From the NCBI GenBank assembly GCA_036346255.1, contig CM070632.1, positions 53,394,896-53,458,895 of the forward strand: 64,000 bases of DNA. The letters are read 5' to 3'. Source of the stretch: Ampelocalamus luodianensis. Its lineage: Eukaryota > Streptophyta > Magnoliopsida > Poales > Poaceae. A program made the translations under genes and the position numbers. Shown one piece after another: positions 45,022 through 56,449 of the stretch; the stretch's first letter is position 1; every line of letters starts with the position of its first letter. A model generated the notes under the pieces. That model was not told the origin of the DNA. It saw only the letters and a program-made list of their open reading frames with translations, and did no database searches.

Positions 45022-45310
45022 CATATACATGAGTCACCGCCCGACGCAGCCGCTGCCCTCCCGGTGTTGCCACCGTGCGCGGTCGGCGTCCTCGCCTATC
45101 TGCTGCCTCTTCACCGCACTGGCCCCGCCGCCTCGCCCAACCTAACTCGTCGCCTTGTTGCCACCGCCCTCCGCCTCCTCACCCAGCACGTGGGGAGAAA
45201 GCATTCTGGATGTGGAGTCCAGAGGATCGACAACAGGATAAATGCCAAGCTCAGAAATCTACACAGGTAGCTCGTTCAAGTCATAATGAGCACATTGTGT
45301 ACATAATGTA
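45022..45310. other. GC-rich coding-like fragment, unidentified
   Basis: Abruptly GC-rich (45035-45190), with open frames in two plus frames that are rich in Ala, Pro and Leu, then AAGCATTCTGGATGTGGAGT. It looks like an exon fragment of a nuclear gene, but no family was recognised. It abuts the truncated ATP synthase beta fragment. Confidence 0.3.
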
Positions 45311-47751
45311 CTAGGCCGGGTGGACAAACCGGTCGTGACAACACAGTAGTAGCATCAAGATGGGCAAAGGTAGTAGCAGGAGCAGGATCCGTCAAGTCAT
45401 CAGCAGGCACATAAATAGCTTGGACAGGTGTAATAGAACCCTTCTTTGTTGTTGTAATCCGCTCTTGCAGTCCTCCAAGATCAGTAGCAAGAGTTGGTTG
45501 GTATCCAACAGCAGATGGAATACGTCCAAGAAGAGCAGACACCTCAGAGTTTGCCTGACATCAAGGGTGACCAAAAGCACAATAGTGAGACTTATTAGCG
45601 ACTGTGAATTCAAGGAATAAGTTAAAATATGACAATCATTCAAAAAGGGTGTTTTTGTACTAAGTGGAGCACAGGCAGTATCATGGCAGTAAAGCTGATG
45701 TTAATTAATGCCTTGCACAAGACTTGTGTTGGTACTTCCTAGACCGAAGAAATTATCTGAGTGAAACGGAAAATGTTGTCAACAAATAGAAGCACATCTT
45801 GTCCCTCAGCATCACGAAAATGTTCAGCAACAGTCAAACCAGTCAACCCGACACGAGCACGAGCACCCGAGGGCTCATTCATTTGCCCATAGACAAGAGC
45901 ACACTTGCTTTCACTCTGCCACCAAAACCGATAGATAAGAAGGATAGCTTGCATATGTAAACTTCACAGAGAAATTAAGAAATCTGTACCAGTTACCTGC
46001 TTGTCACCAAGCTTAATGACCCCACTTTCAATCATTTCCCTGCACAGGTCATTACCTTCACAGGTATGTTCTCCGACACCAGCAAACACAGAGAAACCAC
46101 CTTAACATAAAACAAATTAATCAATTATAAACAGCAAAACAGAAAAGGCGATTGAACGATATAGACCATGAAACTCTATACAGTACTAACCATGGGCCTT
46201 AGCAACATTGTTGATCAACTCCATGATAAGTACAGTTTTACCCACTCCTGCACCACCAAAAAGACCAATTTTCCCACCCCTTCGGTACGGTGTAAGCAGG
46301 TCCACAGCCTGTCAGAAATAGAACCATTGCACCTCAATCAACACTCAGGACATGATGGCAAATATGCTACCACACTGAGTTCAAGGACTTCTTTTAAATA
46401 ATCATAGGCTCAAGGAGAGGCATGGAAATTATACCTTAATTCCAGTAACAAGAATTTGCTGCTCTGTGGCTTGGTCAACAAAAGCAGGGGCCTCACGATG
46501 GATAGGAAGGAAGTGGTTTGTCGCTACAATATACAAAATCATTGATTATAACAAACATGAAAATAGAACATGATTACACAAACTCGTCCATAAATATGTG
46601 CAAGACATACATATCAAACATTCAAGAGACACTTACTTATGTCACCCTTTTCATCGATCGGCTCACCAATAACGTTCACGATGCGTCCAAGTGTGGCCCT
46701 GTCAACAGGAACCTACAAAGAAGAATAACTTCCAAGTCAAAAACAATAGTGAAGCCCACTATTGGTGGTCAGGTTTCAACTTCCAAGACAGTGCTACTGG
46801 TGTAAGACTCTGTAATTGTAAATATCTCCAGGATGTGCATGATTACATCTAAAAGCTTCTGCAGCAGACTGTCAACTAATCCTACTAATGTCCATTTTCA
46901 GTGGACCTAAAACAATTATCTAATATTCACTAACCAGCACCTTACATATAGATTTCTACAGAGCAATCTCGTTATGTCACAACAACGAGGGCACTATGCG
47001 CGATGAACATAATGAACTTTTGCAATTAATTTACGCATCTACTAGACGTCTAGACCACTAAAACCAACACAACCACAACATTTGAAACTTAGTGTACAAA
47101 ATCAATTTTAGCACTTCACATACACAACTGATAGACCACCACAAGCCAGCAAGCAACCTTTCGGTAAGTAAACCACAACAGAAGGCGTAAAATCACAACA
47201 CTAGCCACTCAGATCTGTACATCCAGATCAAATCTAACACCAGTAGAAGTACATTTCATTAGATCGAACTCAACTGTAAAAAATGGAAATGTACGAGCGG
47301 AAACAAGGAGGAAAAGGCGGATGTGTCATTACAGTGATGGGGGAGCCGGTGTTGAGGACACGTTGGCCGCAGATGAGCCCCTCGGTCCCGTCCATACCGA
47401 TGGTGCGCACCATGTTCTCGCCAAGGTGCTACACCACCTCGACCACGAGGCGGATGTTGTGGTCGAGCACCTCGAGCGCCGTCAGGATGGGCGGGAGCCC
47501 CTCATCGAACCTGCCCGACCGCGCCGGTGCCGGTGAACACGTCCGTGGTCTTGCCGCCCCCGGTCTTCCCGGTCGCGGGCGGTAGGGTTGACAGAGCCGC
47601 CTGGGCCGCGGCGTAGGCGGCGGTCCGATTGAAGAGGTAGCCAGCCGGGGACGGGCGGTGAGGGGGGCGCGCGGGAGCGCGGTGCAGGGGAGACCCCTCG
47701 GTGGCGGGAGGCGAAGCGGAGGAGGGAGTTGAGGAACCGACGAGTGGCCAT
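45311..47751 (-). pseudogene. Mitochondrial ATP synthase beta subunit, truncated pseudogene
   Basis: A genomic copy with introns. Exon 1 is 47751-47333 (MATRRFLNSLLR, a mitochondrial presequence). It is frameshifted after PPSPPVPG; the frame is recovered at DEGLPPILTALEVLD. Later exons are at about 46717-46637 (GRIVNVIGEPIDEKGD), 46531-46436, 46311-46193 with the P-loop GGAGVGKT, 46100-45996 (VFAGVGE), 45920-45745 (CALVYGQMNEPSGARARVG and EGQDVLLFVDNIFRF) and 45557-45314 (SALLGRIPSAVGYQ to ATTVLSR). The C-terminal third, from the residues after TTVLSR, is missing; the fragment ends in unrelated sequence. The intact parent makes the catalytic beta subunit of mitochondrial F1 ATPase. Confidence 0.92.
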
Positions 47752-48270
47752 GGCCGGGGATCGCCGGAGACACAATCTGGATCTAGGGTTAGACTTTTGT
47801 GAGGTGAGGTGTATGGTTGCGACGGCTCCGCATGGAGAGGGGAGGGGGGAGTGAGGTGGGGGTGTGGGAATATGCCAATATAGGGAGTGGAGACATCGAA
47901 GGGAAGGATTGGCGGTGGACTTGGTCTACGGGAACAGGGAAGTGTGGAGGAGCAGCCCTTTGCTCGCGGGGTTGGTTCTCTGGTTTATGGAGCCGGTTCA
48001 GTGAACTGCTGACTGTGCATTTTGGAATGAATGCAGCTGGAAATGGAATATGTTCATGTTTTTCTCTGTGGAGTCATTTGGCAATTTGTTAATGCCTTTT
48101 GATTCATGGCATGCTTTTCTTGTTGATGCTTGACAGAGTTTAATAATAGAGGATTTGGGATTCCGATTAGCTTCATTGTTATACCAACTAAACTCGTGTA
48201 ATCCTGATCGAATGATCACTTGTAGCTGTTTTTCAAGTCCAATATCTGGCAAACTTTGGTACCAACGCTT
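47752..48270. other. 5' flank of the ATP synthase fragment and an unidentified fragment
   Basis: 47752-47880 is 5' flank shared with the second copy at 49783-49900. From about 47930 a plus-strand coding-like run (GKCGGAALCSRGW, ending TGTTAA at 48087-48092) is followed by a T-rich, 3'-UTR-like stretch. No family was recognised. Confidence 0.35.
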
Positions 48271-48279
48271 TACTTGATA

Positions 48280-49190
48280 TCACATACTGATTATTTTTCT
48301 TGGTTTAGGCCATATGTGATATCTTGTTAGCAACTTAGCATCATAAGAGGATGCCAGCCTCTTTGCCCAGAGACTCTCCTCGGGTGACCAAGATATGGTG
48401 GAACCCATTGTTGCACACCATCTCAGGTTCAGTAAGGCCGTCGCAAGATGTTCTTCAGTTGCTTCAAATGTTTTCATCATCCTTAATTCAGCATCTGGCT
48501 CTTCACTAAGGATTAGATCTTCTAAAATTACTCCTTTTTCCTTAAGAATGCTGGCATCCTCAGATATCATTCTCACACTGAGGACTTGCAATGCTTCAAT
48601 TGCCGTATTGTACCATTCATAATCCACATAGGCACAAAATGTGTACCAAAGCGTTGATTGATCAGGTTGAATTTTTGCTCGGTGAATACACTCAACAATA
48701 TATTCGACAACATGAATCTGACCCTGTGAAGAATGTTCAGACATGAGTTTAACTCCCAACATTATTTTGGGAAAGAAGAGTAAATCAATTTTATCATGGA
48801 CGTACTTTTTTATTTGCCTCTGAGAGTACTGTATTGAAAAGGCCTATGTCAGGCTGAATTCCTTCAATTATGCATATGTCCAACAGATCCAGTGCCCTTC
48901 AAAATCCTCTTTGCTAATACAACCTGTCATGGAAAAACTAGACCTCAAGTCAATGGATCTAAAAAATTCAAATCAACTCAAACAAAGGAATCAGCACTGT
49001 ATTAATTCAAAAAAATGAATAGTGAGTAGTGACAGCTCTGCACTTAACCACACTTACCTTTAGGAGAGATGTAAAAGTCAAAACCGTAGGACAGAAGCCA
49101 TCTCGGAGCATCAAGGACAGTAAAGTGCTGGCTGATTTGATACAAGGCAACAATTTGCAGCACTCTATCATGATATTATAAATTGCAACA
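48280..49190 (-). pseudogene. Pentatricopeptide-repeat (PPR) protein fragment
   Basis: PPR repeats are visible: VAIYNIMIECCKLLPCIKSA then LLSLMLRDGFCPTVLTFTSL (49190-49050), a repeat with LDLLDICIIEGIQPDIGLFN (about 48900-48830), then MSEHSSQGQIHVVEYIVECI and IQPDQSTLWYTFCAYV (48750-48630). The frame runs to a stop at 48280 after a non-PPR tail (LATALLNLRWC, ISWSPEESLWAKRLAS). Intron-like gaps with splice-like borders separate the pieces. The 5' end is replaced by the second ATP synthase segment at about 49185. PPR proteins bind organellar RNA; this piece is a truncated copy. Confidence 0.75.
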
Positions 49191-49782
49191 CTAGCCACTC
49201 AGATCTGTACATCCAGATCAAATCTAACACTAGTAGATGTACATTTCATTAGATCGAACACAACTGTTAATAAACGGAATTGTACGAGCGGAAACGAGGA
49301 GGAAAAGGCGGATGTGTCATTACAGTGATGGGGGAGCCGGTGTTGAGGACGCGCTGTTCGCGGACGAGCCCCTCGGTCCCGTCCATAGCGATGGTGCGCA
49401 CCATGTTCTCGCCAAGGTGCTGCGCCACCTCGAGCACGAGGCGGATGTTGTGGTCGAGCACCCGAGCGCCGTCAGGATGGGCGGGAGACCTCATCGAACC
49501 GCACGTCCACGACGGTACCGATGACCTGGCACACCTGCCCGACCGCGCCGGCGCCGGTGAACTCGTCGGTGGTCTTGCCGCCCCGGTCTTCCCGGTCGCG
49601 GGCGGCGGGGTTGACGGAGCCGCCTGGGCCGCGGCGGACGTGGCGTAGGCGGCGGCCCGGTCGAAGAGGTAGCCGGCCGGGGCCGGGCGGTGAGGGGGCG
49701 CGCGGGAGCGCGGTACAGGGGAGGCCGCTCGGAGGCGGGAAGCGGCGCGGAGGAGGGAAGAAAGGGCCCGGCGAGTGGCCAT
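49185..49782 (-). pseudogene. Second copy of ATP synthase beta exon 1
   Basis: Exon 1 (49782-49324) starts MATRRALSSLLRAASRLRAA, with presequence and TPPPATGKTG, and ends IAMDGTEGLV...NTGSPIT before a GTAATG donor. It is frameshifted in the middle (after GKTGAA, recovered near VLDHNIRLVLEVAQHLG). The duplicated unit also includes about 140 bp of intron (49185-49323), which matches 47195-47332, and 5' flank past 49782. It is closer to the expected protein than the first copy. Only exon 1 is present; the downstream sequence switches to the PPR fragment. Confidence 0.9.
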
Positions 49783-50203
49783 GGCCGGGGATCGCCGGAG
49801 ACGCGGTCTGGATCTAGGAGGTGAGGTGTTTTGGTTGCGGCGGTTTAAGCATGGAGAGAGGAGATGTGGGGTTGTGGGAATATGCTGGCCCGGAAAGGCT
49901 GTCCTCTCGCGTCGGTTACGTCATCAGAAATATCTGGCCCGTCGGATCGTCATCGACGGCCGAGATCGCGTTGAGAGAAAGGCCCGTCGGCTGCATGGAT
50001 CGTGATCGGACAGCCGAGCCCTAAGCACAAACCCTAACCCCTACCGCCGATCTCTCTCCTCCCGTCTCCTCGCTCGCTCGATCCCACACCGCCCCTCCTC
50101 CCCTCGCTCCTTTCCCCTACACCTCATATCCCCTTCCTCCCTCCTTCGTCGCCCCTCTCCATCAGCGTCGTCGGTCCCTCCCTCTTCCTCCCCTATCGCC
50201 CCT
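49783..50203. other. 5' flank and pyrimidine-rich leader-like sequence
   Basis: 49783-49900 matches the flank of the first ATP synthase copy. 50030-50200 is a CT-rich stretch (AAACCCTAACCCC, CTCTCTCCTCCC, CTCGCTCGCTCGATCC) typical of a grass 5' leader, in plus orientation. It is cut at 50203 by an LTR fragment. No coding sequence. Confidence 0.45.
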
Positions 50204-50498
50204 TGAAGAATCTAGACCCGCTATTATGTGTTAATGGAGTATTTTGGTAATTAATGACAATCATCATGTGGACTAACATTTTCCATGAGTTGATGAAATA
50301 GGTTATGTTCCATAATGATGAAGACTTTGGATGACATCATGTGTTGATCGTCATCAAGTCAAGAGCTTGGAGATAAAGGATGCATCATGAGTTGATGTTT
50401 ATCAAGACTCGAGATAAAATATGTCATCATGTATTGATGAGCATCAAATCGAGATCTCAAAGCAAAGGAATGCATCATGGGTTGATGCATATCGAAGT
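50204..50498 (+). mobile_element. 5' fragment of the LTR family also present at 55527-58295
   Basis: Opens TGAAGAATCTAGACCCGC, identical to the minus-strand start of the solo LTR at 58295. It continues with TATTATGTGTTAATGG and the CATCATG...TTGATG repeats. It breaks off at about 50498 in a gene fragment. Confidence 0.8.
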
Positions 50499-50629
50499 CA
50501 AGGACCCGGACCTGAAGCTAGCATGCGAGATGGAGGCCGACGGCGAGGAGCTCCGACTCGTGCCCTTCGGCGACACCTGCGTGCTCTTCAGCTGCCTCGG
50601 CATCGTCTTCAAGAAGGGACACGTCATAG
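50499..50629 (+). pseudogene. Unidentified exon fragment
   Basis: GC-rich frame (DPDLKLACEMEADGEE, then LRLVPFGDTCVLFSCLGIVF) ending with a plausible splice donor (CATAG/GTGGTC). It has codon use like a real grass exon. The family is not recognised. It lies in the block of captured or rearranged gene fragments. Confidence 0.45.
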
Positions 50630-50913
50630 GTGGTCTCTCACTCTCCCCATCCCCATTCTCTCTTCCACTAACGACTAACCCCTCTTGCTTTCTCTCCTCC
50701 AGATGTGAATTCTTGTGCCATCCCGCTGCCTCCCCCTCACAACCCACCTAAGCACCGAGCCGCCTCTTCTTTGCTTTTTTTCCCGGTCTCTCTTCCCTTC
50801 AAGAAAGGAGGGTTTCTCTCGGTTTGATTGGCTCGAAGTGACTTCGCAAAGGTTGGGATTTTTTTGGGCCATTTTTGGAACCGGTGGTTTTTTTACGTTT
50901 GATAGTATTCTCA

Positions 50914-51150
50914 GATGGAGGAGGTAATGAGAGAGAAGGATAGGGCGGTGGTGGTGGCCGTGGAGGATTTCAGCACAGCCACTAAGGTAGGCTAATTAAT
51001 TTGCTAATCTTATTGTTTTCCATGAGTCCGTCTCCACCGCCTCGACCGCTTCTCTGACGGGCAACAGACTACTCAACCATTCTTCTTGCTAGCTGGGCCC
51101 AATGTGATTGAATCTGAGAAGCATGTCCTGAAGATGGCCAAACACATGCA
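50914..51150 (+). pseudogene. KDO-8-phosphate synthase fragment
   Basis: After an intron ending CAACAG (51068), the exon reads QPFFLLAGPNVIESEKHVLK then MAKHMQ (about 51072-51150). This is the conserved start of plant 2-dehydro-3-deoxyphosphooctonate aldolase (KDO-8-phosphate synthase), with its LAGPNVIES signature. A preceding exon-like frame (50914-50985, MEEVMREKDRAVVVAVEDF) ends at a GT donor; whether it belongs to the same gene is unclear. Only a few per cent of the enzyme remains, directly followed by CTP synthase-like sequence. Confidence 0.7.
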
Positions 51151-51863
51151 GAAATTTGCACTGCATGTGATCAAATATTTTAGCTGTCACAGTACTAAGG
51201 TTAGTCAATGAGCCCATTTACCTTTACCTGACGCTCTGACCTTGTTGTGAAGTTTTGATTTATTAACTACTGCTGTGCTTTTATTATTGATAGGAGCTGG
51301 AGGAAAATGTGAAAAAACTCGCTCACGTGTCTGTCTTTAAATTGTCCTTGTTGGCACGGTTAATGTGCATGTGCAACTAATTGCTCTTGCTAATGAGTTC
51401 TTTGTTGTTGGCACTAATATTTTTACTCTGTATGGTGTTTCTAACATTTTGCTTATTCCTTTGCTGTTACGGGTATAGCACATCTCATTTTTTTTCAATG
51501 TACATTTGGCCCCATGCATTGTGCTTAATATCTTCCTATGCCATTTTAGGATCAAAAGACACATGATGCTATTCTTAAATATCTGAATCTTGAAAGGTTT
51601 GTTTTCATGTACCTTATCAATCATTTCTTCCGAAGGTGTCATGCTGCTACATGATATTCTAAGTACTCCTTTCTAATGTTTGCAGCATTGCTCGGGAGCC
51701 AAATTTGGAGGAATGGGTGGCAAGGGCTACTTTATATTATGCAGTATCTTTACTCTATATCGTAGGCTCTTTTGCACGCTTCTGTTGCTTGCCGCAAAAA
51801 CTTGTTGATTGGGTTGCTTCCACCGATCTTGAGGATTCAACTGCCACTGAGATTTTGACAACT
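51151..51863 (+). pseudogene. CTP synthase fragment (several exons)
   Basis: The pieces match the linker between the synthase and amidotransferase halves of plant CTP synthase: CHSTK (51186-51200), ELEENVKKLAHVSV (51295-51336), DQKTHDAILKYLNLE (51550-51594), SIAREPNLEEWVARATLYYA (51685-51744), then KLVDWVASTDLEDSTATE (51799-51852). GT/AG intron borders separate them. A frameshift lies between the last two pieces. The reading ends at 51865, where the candidate Helitron terminus begins. Confidence 0.75.
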
Positions 51864-51865
51864 CA

Positions 51866-51895
51866 CTAGTTACATGCCCGTGCGTTGCTACGAAA
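51866..51895 (-). mobile_element. Candidate Helitron 3' terminus
   Basis: Read on the minus strand: TAGCAACGCACGGGC, then ATGTAA and CTAG, followed by host T. Helitrons end in CTRR, insert before T, and carry a small GC hairpin about 10 bases upstream. The CCCGTGCGTTGC word is recurrent in grass Helitron ends. The hairpin is weakened here (CGT/ACG). The element would extend rightward and enclose the minus-strand helicase and cellulose synthase pieces. No 5' TC end was found. Confidence 0.5.
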
Positions 51896-51969
51896 TATCC
51901 AACAGAGGAACATATTGTATTAAGAATCAAAATAACATAGCGAGATGCTAAATGATTGATTGATTATAC

Positions 51970-54892
51970 CCATCAACGAAACAATTGCATTATAGAAAGG
52001 AATCGAGCAAATGCCAACACAAACAAACACTAACGGTAATACATATTTGATCTGTAAATGGCATATGCTTCGCTTCAAAGAATGGATTCGACTTTCGTGT
52101 CACTCTTAAAGTCTAAACATAATTCAAGTACAAAAATTGCATAAGCACCAAAGTGCACATTTGACTTTCCTCTAAGATTTTTTGTGTAAATTCAGTGTTA
52201 AACTCAAGATAAATATACATTAGATTGTTCCTTAGGCACACATAATAATATGCAACCTTTTTATAAAAACTCTCTTTTGGTTCATGAACAAGAGTGACGG
52301 CTTTGCCATGTTGGTCATATTGCGGTTGACCTTCCCGACCCATCATTTGCAGAATATCTGTAATATCGTAATCGACGTATCTTTTTGTTTTGCCATCATA
52401 GTATTCAGTACCCTGCAAGAAAAATATTGAATGAGTTACGAGTAAATCATCACTAAAGACGAAGAAAATGCATAGCATTGTGCCACCTTAATTATCACCG
52501 CGAAGTGGAAGATTAACACCCAAGCCGTTGTGCTAGTGCATACCACCGACAAAACATCAAGCAACAAGAAATGCTGTTTAAATTTTTCTCAAGTATGTAA
52601 TTAACTCGGTTAACGAGAGAAATTGCAATAAACATACTGAAAAATGAAGAACATGCTTATCAAGAACATTCAGTCATCAAAGCAGAGCAGACCTGAATCT
52701 TGTTGTTTGAAAAGAGTTCCTAAACCAAGGATATATCATCATTCAGACCCTCATGATGCAGACCTATTCGGAATTGCAGAGTATGTCTCAAATTGTTGTC
52801 AGAGACTTGTGAAAGAATCATGTCTAGAGTTATCTGCCATGTTGCCTTAGGACCTGCCTTGGTTTTTCATCTGATGCTACAAGCTGCAATGTAGAGTGGA
52901 GTAAACATATAAGATAGCAGCCATCTATATACCCATTTAGTAATAGAAATCCAAAGCAATGTTCCACCTGAATGAGATCAAGAGCTGTAAGTCTAGTCTG
53001 CCGACGTGATGATACAAAAATGAGAACTGGTTTATCGGATGAATGGGTGCATATGGCTGCATAATCTGGTTTGTTCATGCTATTCATTCTCGGCAAGAAA
53101 CTTCCTGTGATATCCTGTTAGTAGGGAAGGGTGGAAAAGTTAACATAAATTCATGCAAATATTTTTAGTCGTGATATAGCAAACATGGTCCTCCTTAAAC
53201 AACCATCTAATGATCAAATAAATAATTGACTTTCCAAAAGGTAGCGAACCTGAAAATTTGCTATATTTTTTCTCAAAGCAACCGAAGCTAAAAATGCATT
53301 TGCCCAAATACCCGCTTGTGCATTTTTTCAAAAGGAAAAGAAAGAACCATCCAAGATGTACAGGCCTCACACTGGCTTGAAATTGAATAGACCATCATCT
53401 CTCGACGCCCAACCAATCGCCTAAATCATCAAGTAATGTGATAGATGAAAGTGGTCACCAATGGAGGACAAGTGCTCCGATGGTCACGACAAACACACAA
53501 GATTAATATGAAATAGGGTTCCATGATAACACCTAAGATTTTCAAATACATTGTGTGAGAATACTCCAAAGATTCATATCCTAGAGGATTTTAATAGGTT
53601 TATAGTTTAGACTTTACAGTAATCCAGCACAAGAATCAAGATCTGCATTAATATAGCATTGATTAGTATCCAACAACCAGTGGTAACTGGTCGGATACCA
53701 TATACCACCGCTAACCGCTCATACCAGTTGACACAATGTGGTTGCTGCAGTTTATGGGGCAAAAAAACTTGTATGGCATGATGTGGACAACTCTATAAAA
53801 CTACTAGGTAGATAAGGATATCTTATGCAATAGGGGTAGAGGAAATTGCATCTCAAAGCTTCCCTTGGAAACATACCAAGCATTGGCTAATGCTGTTGAT
53901 AAACCAACAAACCGAATTGAACGTTCTGTTTGTGATGAGATGTATCACATTCTTGATATAATGACCTGAAATCCAAAGCTTCACCATGGTAAACAATTGA
54001 TGAAAAGTACAGGTTCAAAAGAATAACAAATACAACGGGATATATGGGATTGAGGTGATCAATGAAAAAGACGATAAATTATGTTATGCTGACATATAGT
54101 ATAACTATATAAGTAAATGAAATTAATTTAGGGACCATAACACATGTTACACATCAAGATGAGTCAAGTTCACATTAATGTGCCCTACAGTGTAACTTTG
54201 GTACAAGCATTTATCAAGTTGTAAGATCCAGAAGAGATACCCCAAGAATCGGCCCACAGTTAGCTCCAAGAAGATGTATCTCATCTAATATCATGAGCCC
54301 AACCTATCCACAAGCTTAACAAGTTATAAGTGACTAAAATGAAAACACATATTCTATATAATCTACAGAAATTGAGCAAAATTACAAATAGCTAACATAG
54401 AAAGAAAAATTTTAGACCATCATAACATAACTTCTACTATGCCAACTTCGACTAATACCATCCCACTTTTCGGGGTAGAAATTATGATGTCACCGATAAC
54501 AGGCCATCATATCCGAGTGAAGTGACCAATCATCTCAACCGCCAAAAGTGTTACCTCAAATAAGTTATGCATATTGACATATTGGAGAAATATAAAATAT
54601 ATGGAGTGCTCTGTACCATCTTCTTCCCAAGCTGAGTTACAAGCCGTTGTCTCCAATCATTCATTCTTTTTCGCACTATAGCCTTTAGAGGAGCAATGTA
54701 AACTACCTGAAAGGATGTTAAAATAAATCAATGCCACAAACCTTGATGTCCGGTTGTGTGTTGAAAAGATAAAGCATTGCTAGTTCCGCAGAAATCGTCT
54801 TGCCACTCCCTATTGGAGCTCCCAAGAGTACATTGTTATCAGTGTGATAGAGAACATGGAAATCCTGGATGGCCGGATCCGGCGCTCAGTGG
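51970..54892 (-). pseudogene. ASCC3/DExH-type helicase fragment (second helicase cassette)
   Basis: Exons in order: Walker A exon (54880-54741, VLLGAPIGSGKTISAELAML), 54709-54621 (YIAPLKAIVRKRMNDWRQRL), about 54545-54480, the DEIH box exon (about 54300-54245, VGLMILDEIHLLGA), about 53960-53870 (SIRFVGLSTALANA), 53114-52968 (RMNSMNKPDYAAICTHSSDK and VLIFVSSRRQTRLTALDLIQ), 52886-52693 (SDEKPRQ, LSQVSDNNLRHTL) and 52412-52240 (TEYYDGKTKRYVDYDITDIL, QMMGREGQPQYDQHGKAV). The best match is the C-terminal cassette of ASCC3/Brr2-type Ski2-like helicases. Motif VI is damaged (GREGQ for GRAGR), several exons have stops or shifts (a stop before ELFSNNKIQ), and both ends of the gene are missing. Confidence 0.85.
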
Positions 54893-56449
54893 TGGATCCT
54901 CTTTCCCCCGCCGCCCATGGAAGACGGCACAAGAGCGTGCTGCTCTGGCGGGGTGTCATCGACCTACAAGCACATTGGAATAGCTAATTGAACACTCAGT
55001 ACGACAGGAGCCAAGACCGAGCTAGCAATCCAGCAGCGTAAGATTTGCCAGTACCATCTGCCCGTCGATGAGGAGGGGAACATTGGGGAAGAGCTGAAAA
55101 GGTTGTGGCACGCCATTGAGGTCAATGCTGCCACGGCCGTAGCTCATGTGGGCGTGGAGCATGGACTCGGTGACATACTGGGATTCGCGACATACCGAAA
55201 TCGCTCGCCCCTCCGCTTGAACTCGTTCTTCAGGTCGCCCACGCCATCCTCCTCCTCATCCCCGGGCACACGCGCGTAGCCTGCAACCCGAACGACAGCA
55301 TCGAGTGAGCAATCGAAACTAAAACAGACAAAATCCGGCCGGCCAATAGGGAGGCGACCGGAGTAGGAACAGGGGCGGCGGCATTGAGGTGGGGGTACTT
55401 GCCCTTGTGGCGGTTGAAGCGGGTCTTGCACTGGGGGCAGTTCTGCGTGCCCTCGCGCGCTGCATACCATAGCAGATCATGAGACGGGAAGGCGCACTCG
55501 TTGCACGCCACGAAGGGTTCGCCGTCTGTAAGATCGAGTAGGCCGACTAGAGGGGGATGAATAGGCGTTTTAAAACTTATATGCACTAAAACCGATTTCT
55601 AATGCAGAAGATAATATAAATACGGTTTTGCACAATTAAGACCTAAAAACCACTAGTCTCAACTAAGTGCTCCAACAATACAAGTCTAATGATAATAATC
55701 AATTGAGCATGAACTTGTGAGCAATTCAATTTAGTCAATGTGAATGGCACATAGCTAGGCAATCATTCATACACAATAGATGAGCAACTTAATTATATGA
55801 ATGTAAATTGCAATAAGGTAAAGCTCAAAAATGCAAACCACAATTTGACACGGCGATATTTTTCCCGTAGTGATCGAAGACTTGCCGGTCTCCCCTAATC
55901 CACGTTGAGGTAAGTTCAACATTTTGGATCGGCTCAAAAACGCGAGACAACACCTCCGAGGTAAGTCCAAACCACTTGGACCGGTTCCAACCGAACCAAC
56001 ACCTCTAAGTGAGTTCAACCGCTTGAACCGACTCCAACTTGAACTTATCACCTCAATCCACTAGGGTTGCTCTTACTCCGCTCCGGAGATGGCGAGTACC
56101 AAGCCACTCACAAATCGCCCGGGTCTTCTCACAAGCTTCACTTGAGAAGATCACCGACGCACAACGCTCCACGCCCAGGTGTCTGCAAACACCAAGAGTA
56201 ACAAGACTCAACTTTCACTTGAACCAATCAAGTGCCAAAGCTCTATGGATAAGCAATCCACAACCTAATGCAACACATGCACTTAGGGTTTGCTCTCAAT
56301 CACTCACTAAGTGCAACACATGCACACAAGAGTATGAGAGGCTTGCTCTTAGCTCAAAGAAACTCAATGGGGCACCAGCACCCATTCTCACACGCCAAGG
56401 TGGGTATTTATAGCCCACACACAAAAACTAGCCGTTGAGAAAGATTCAG

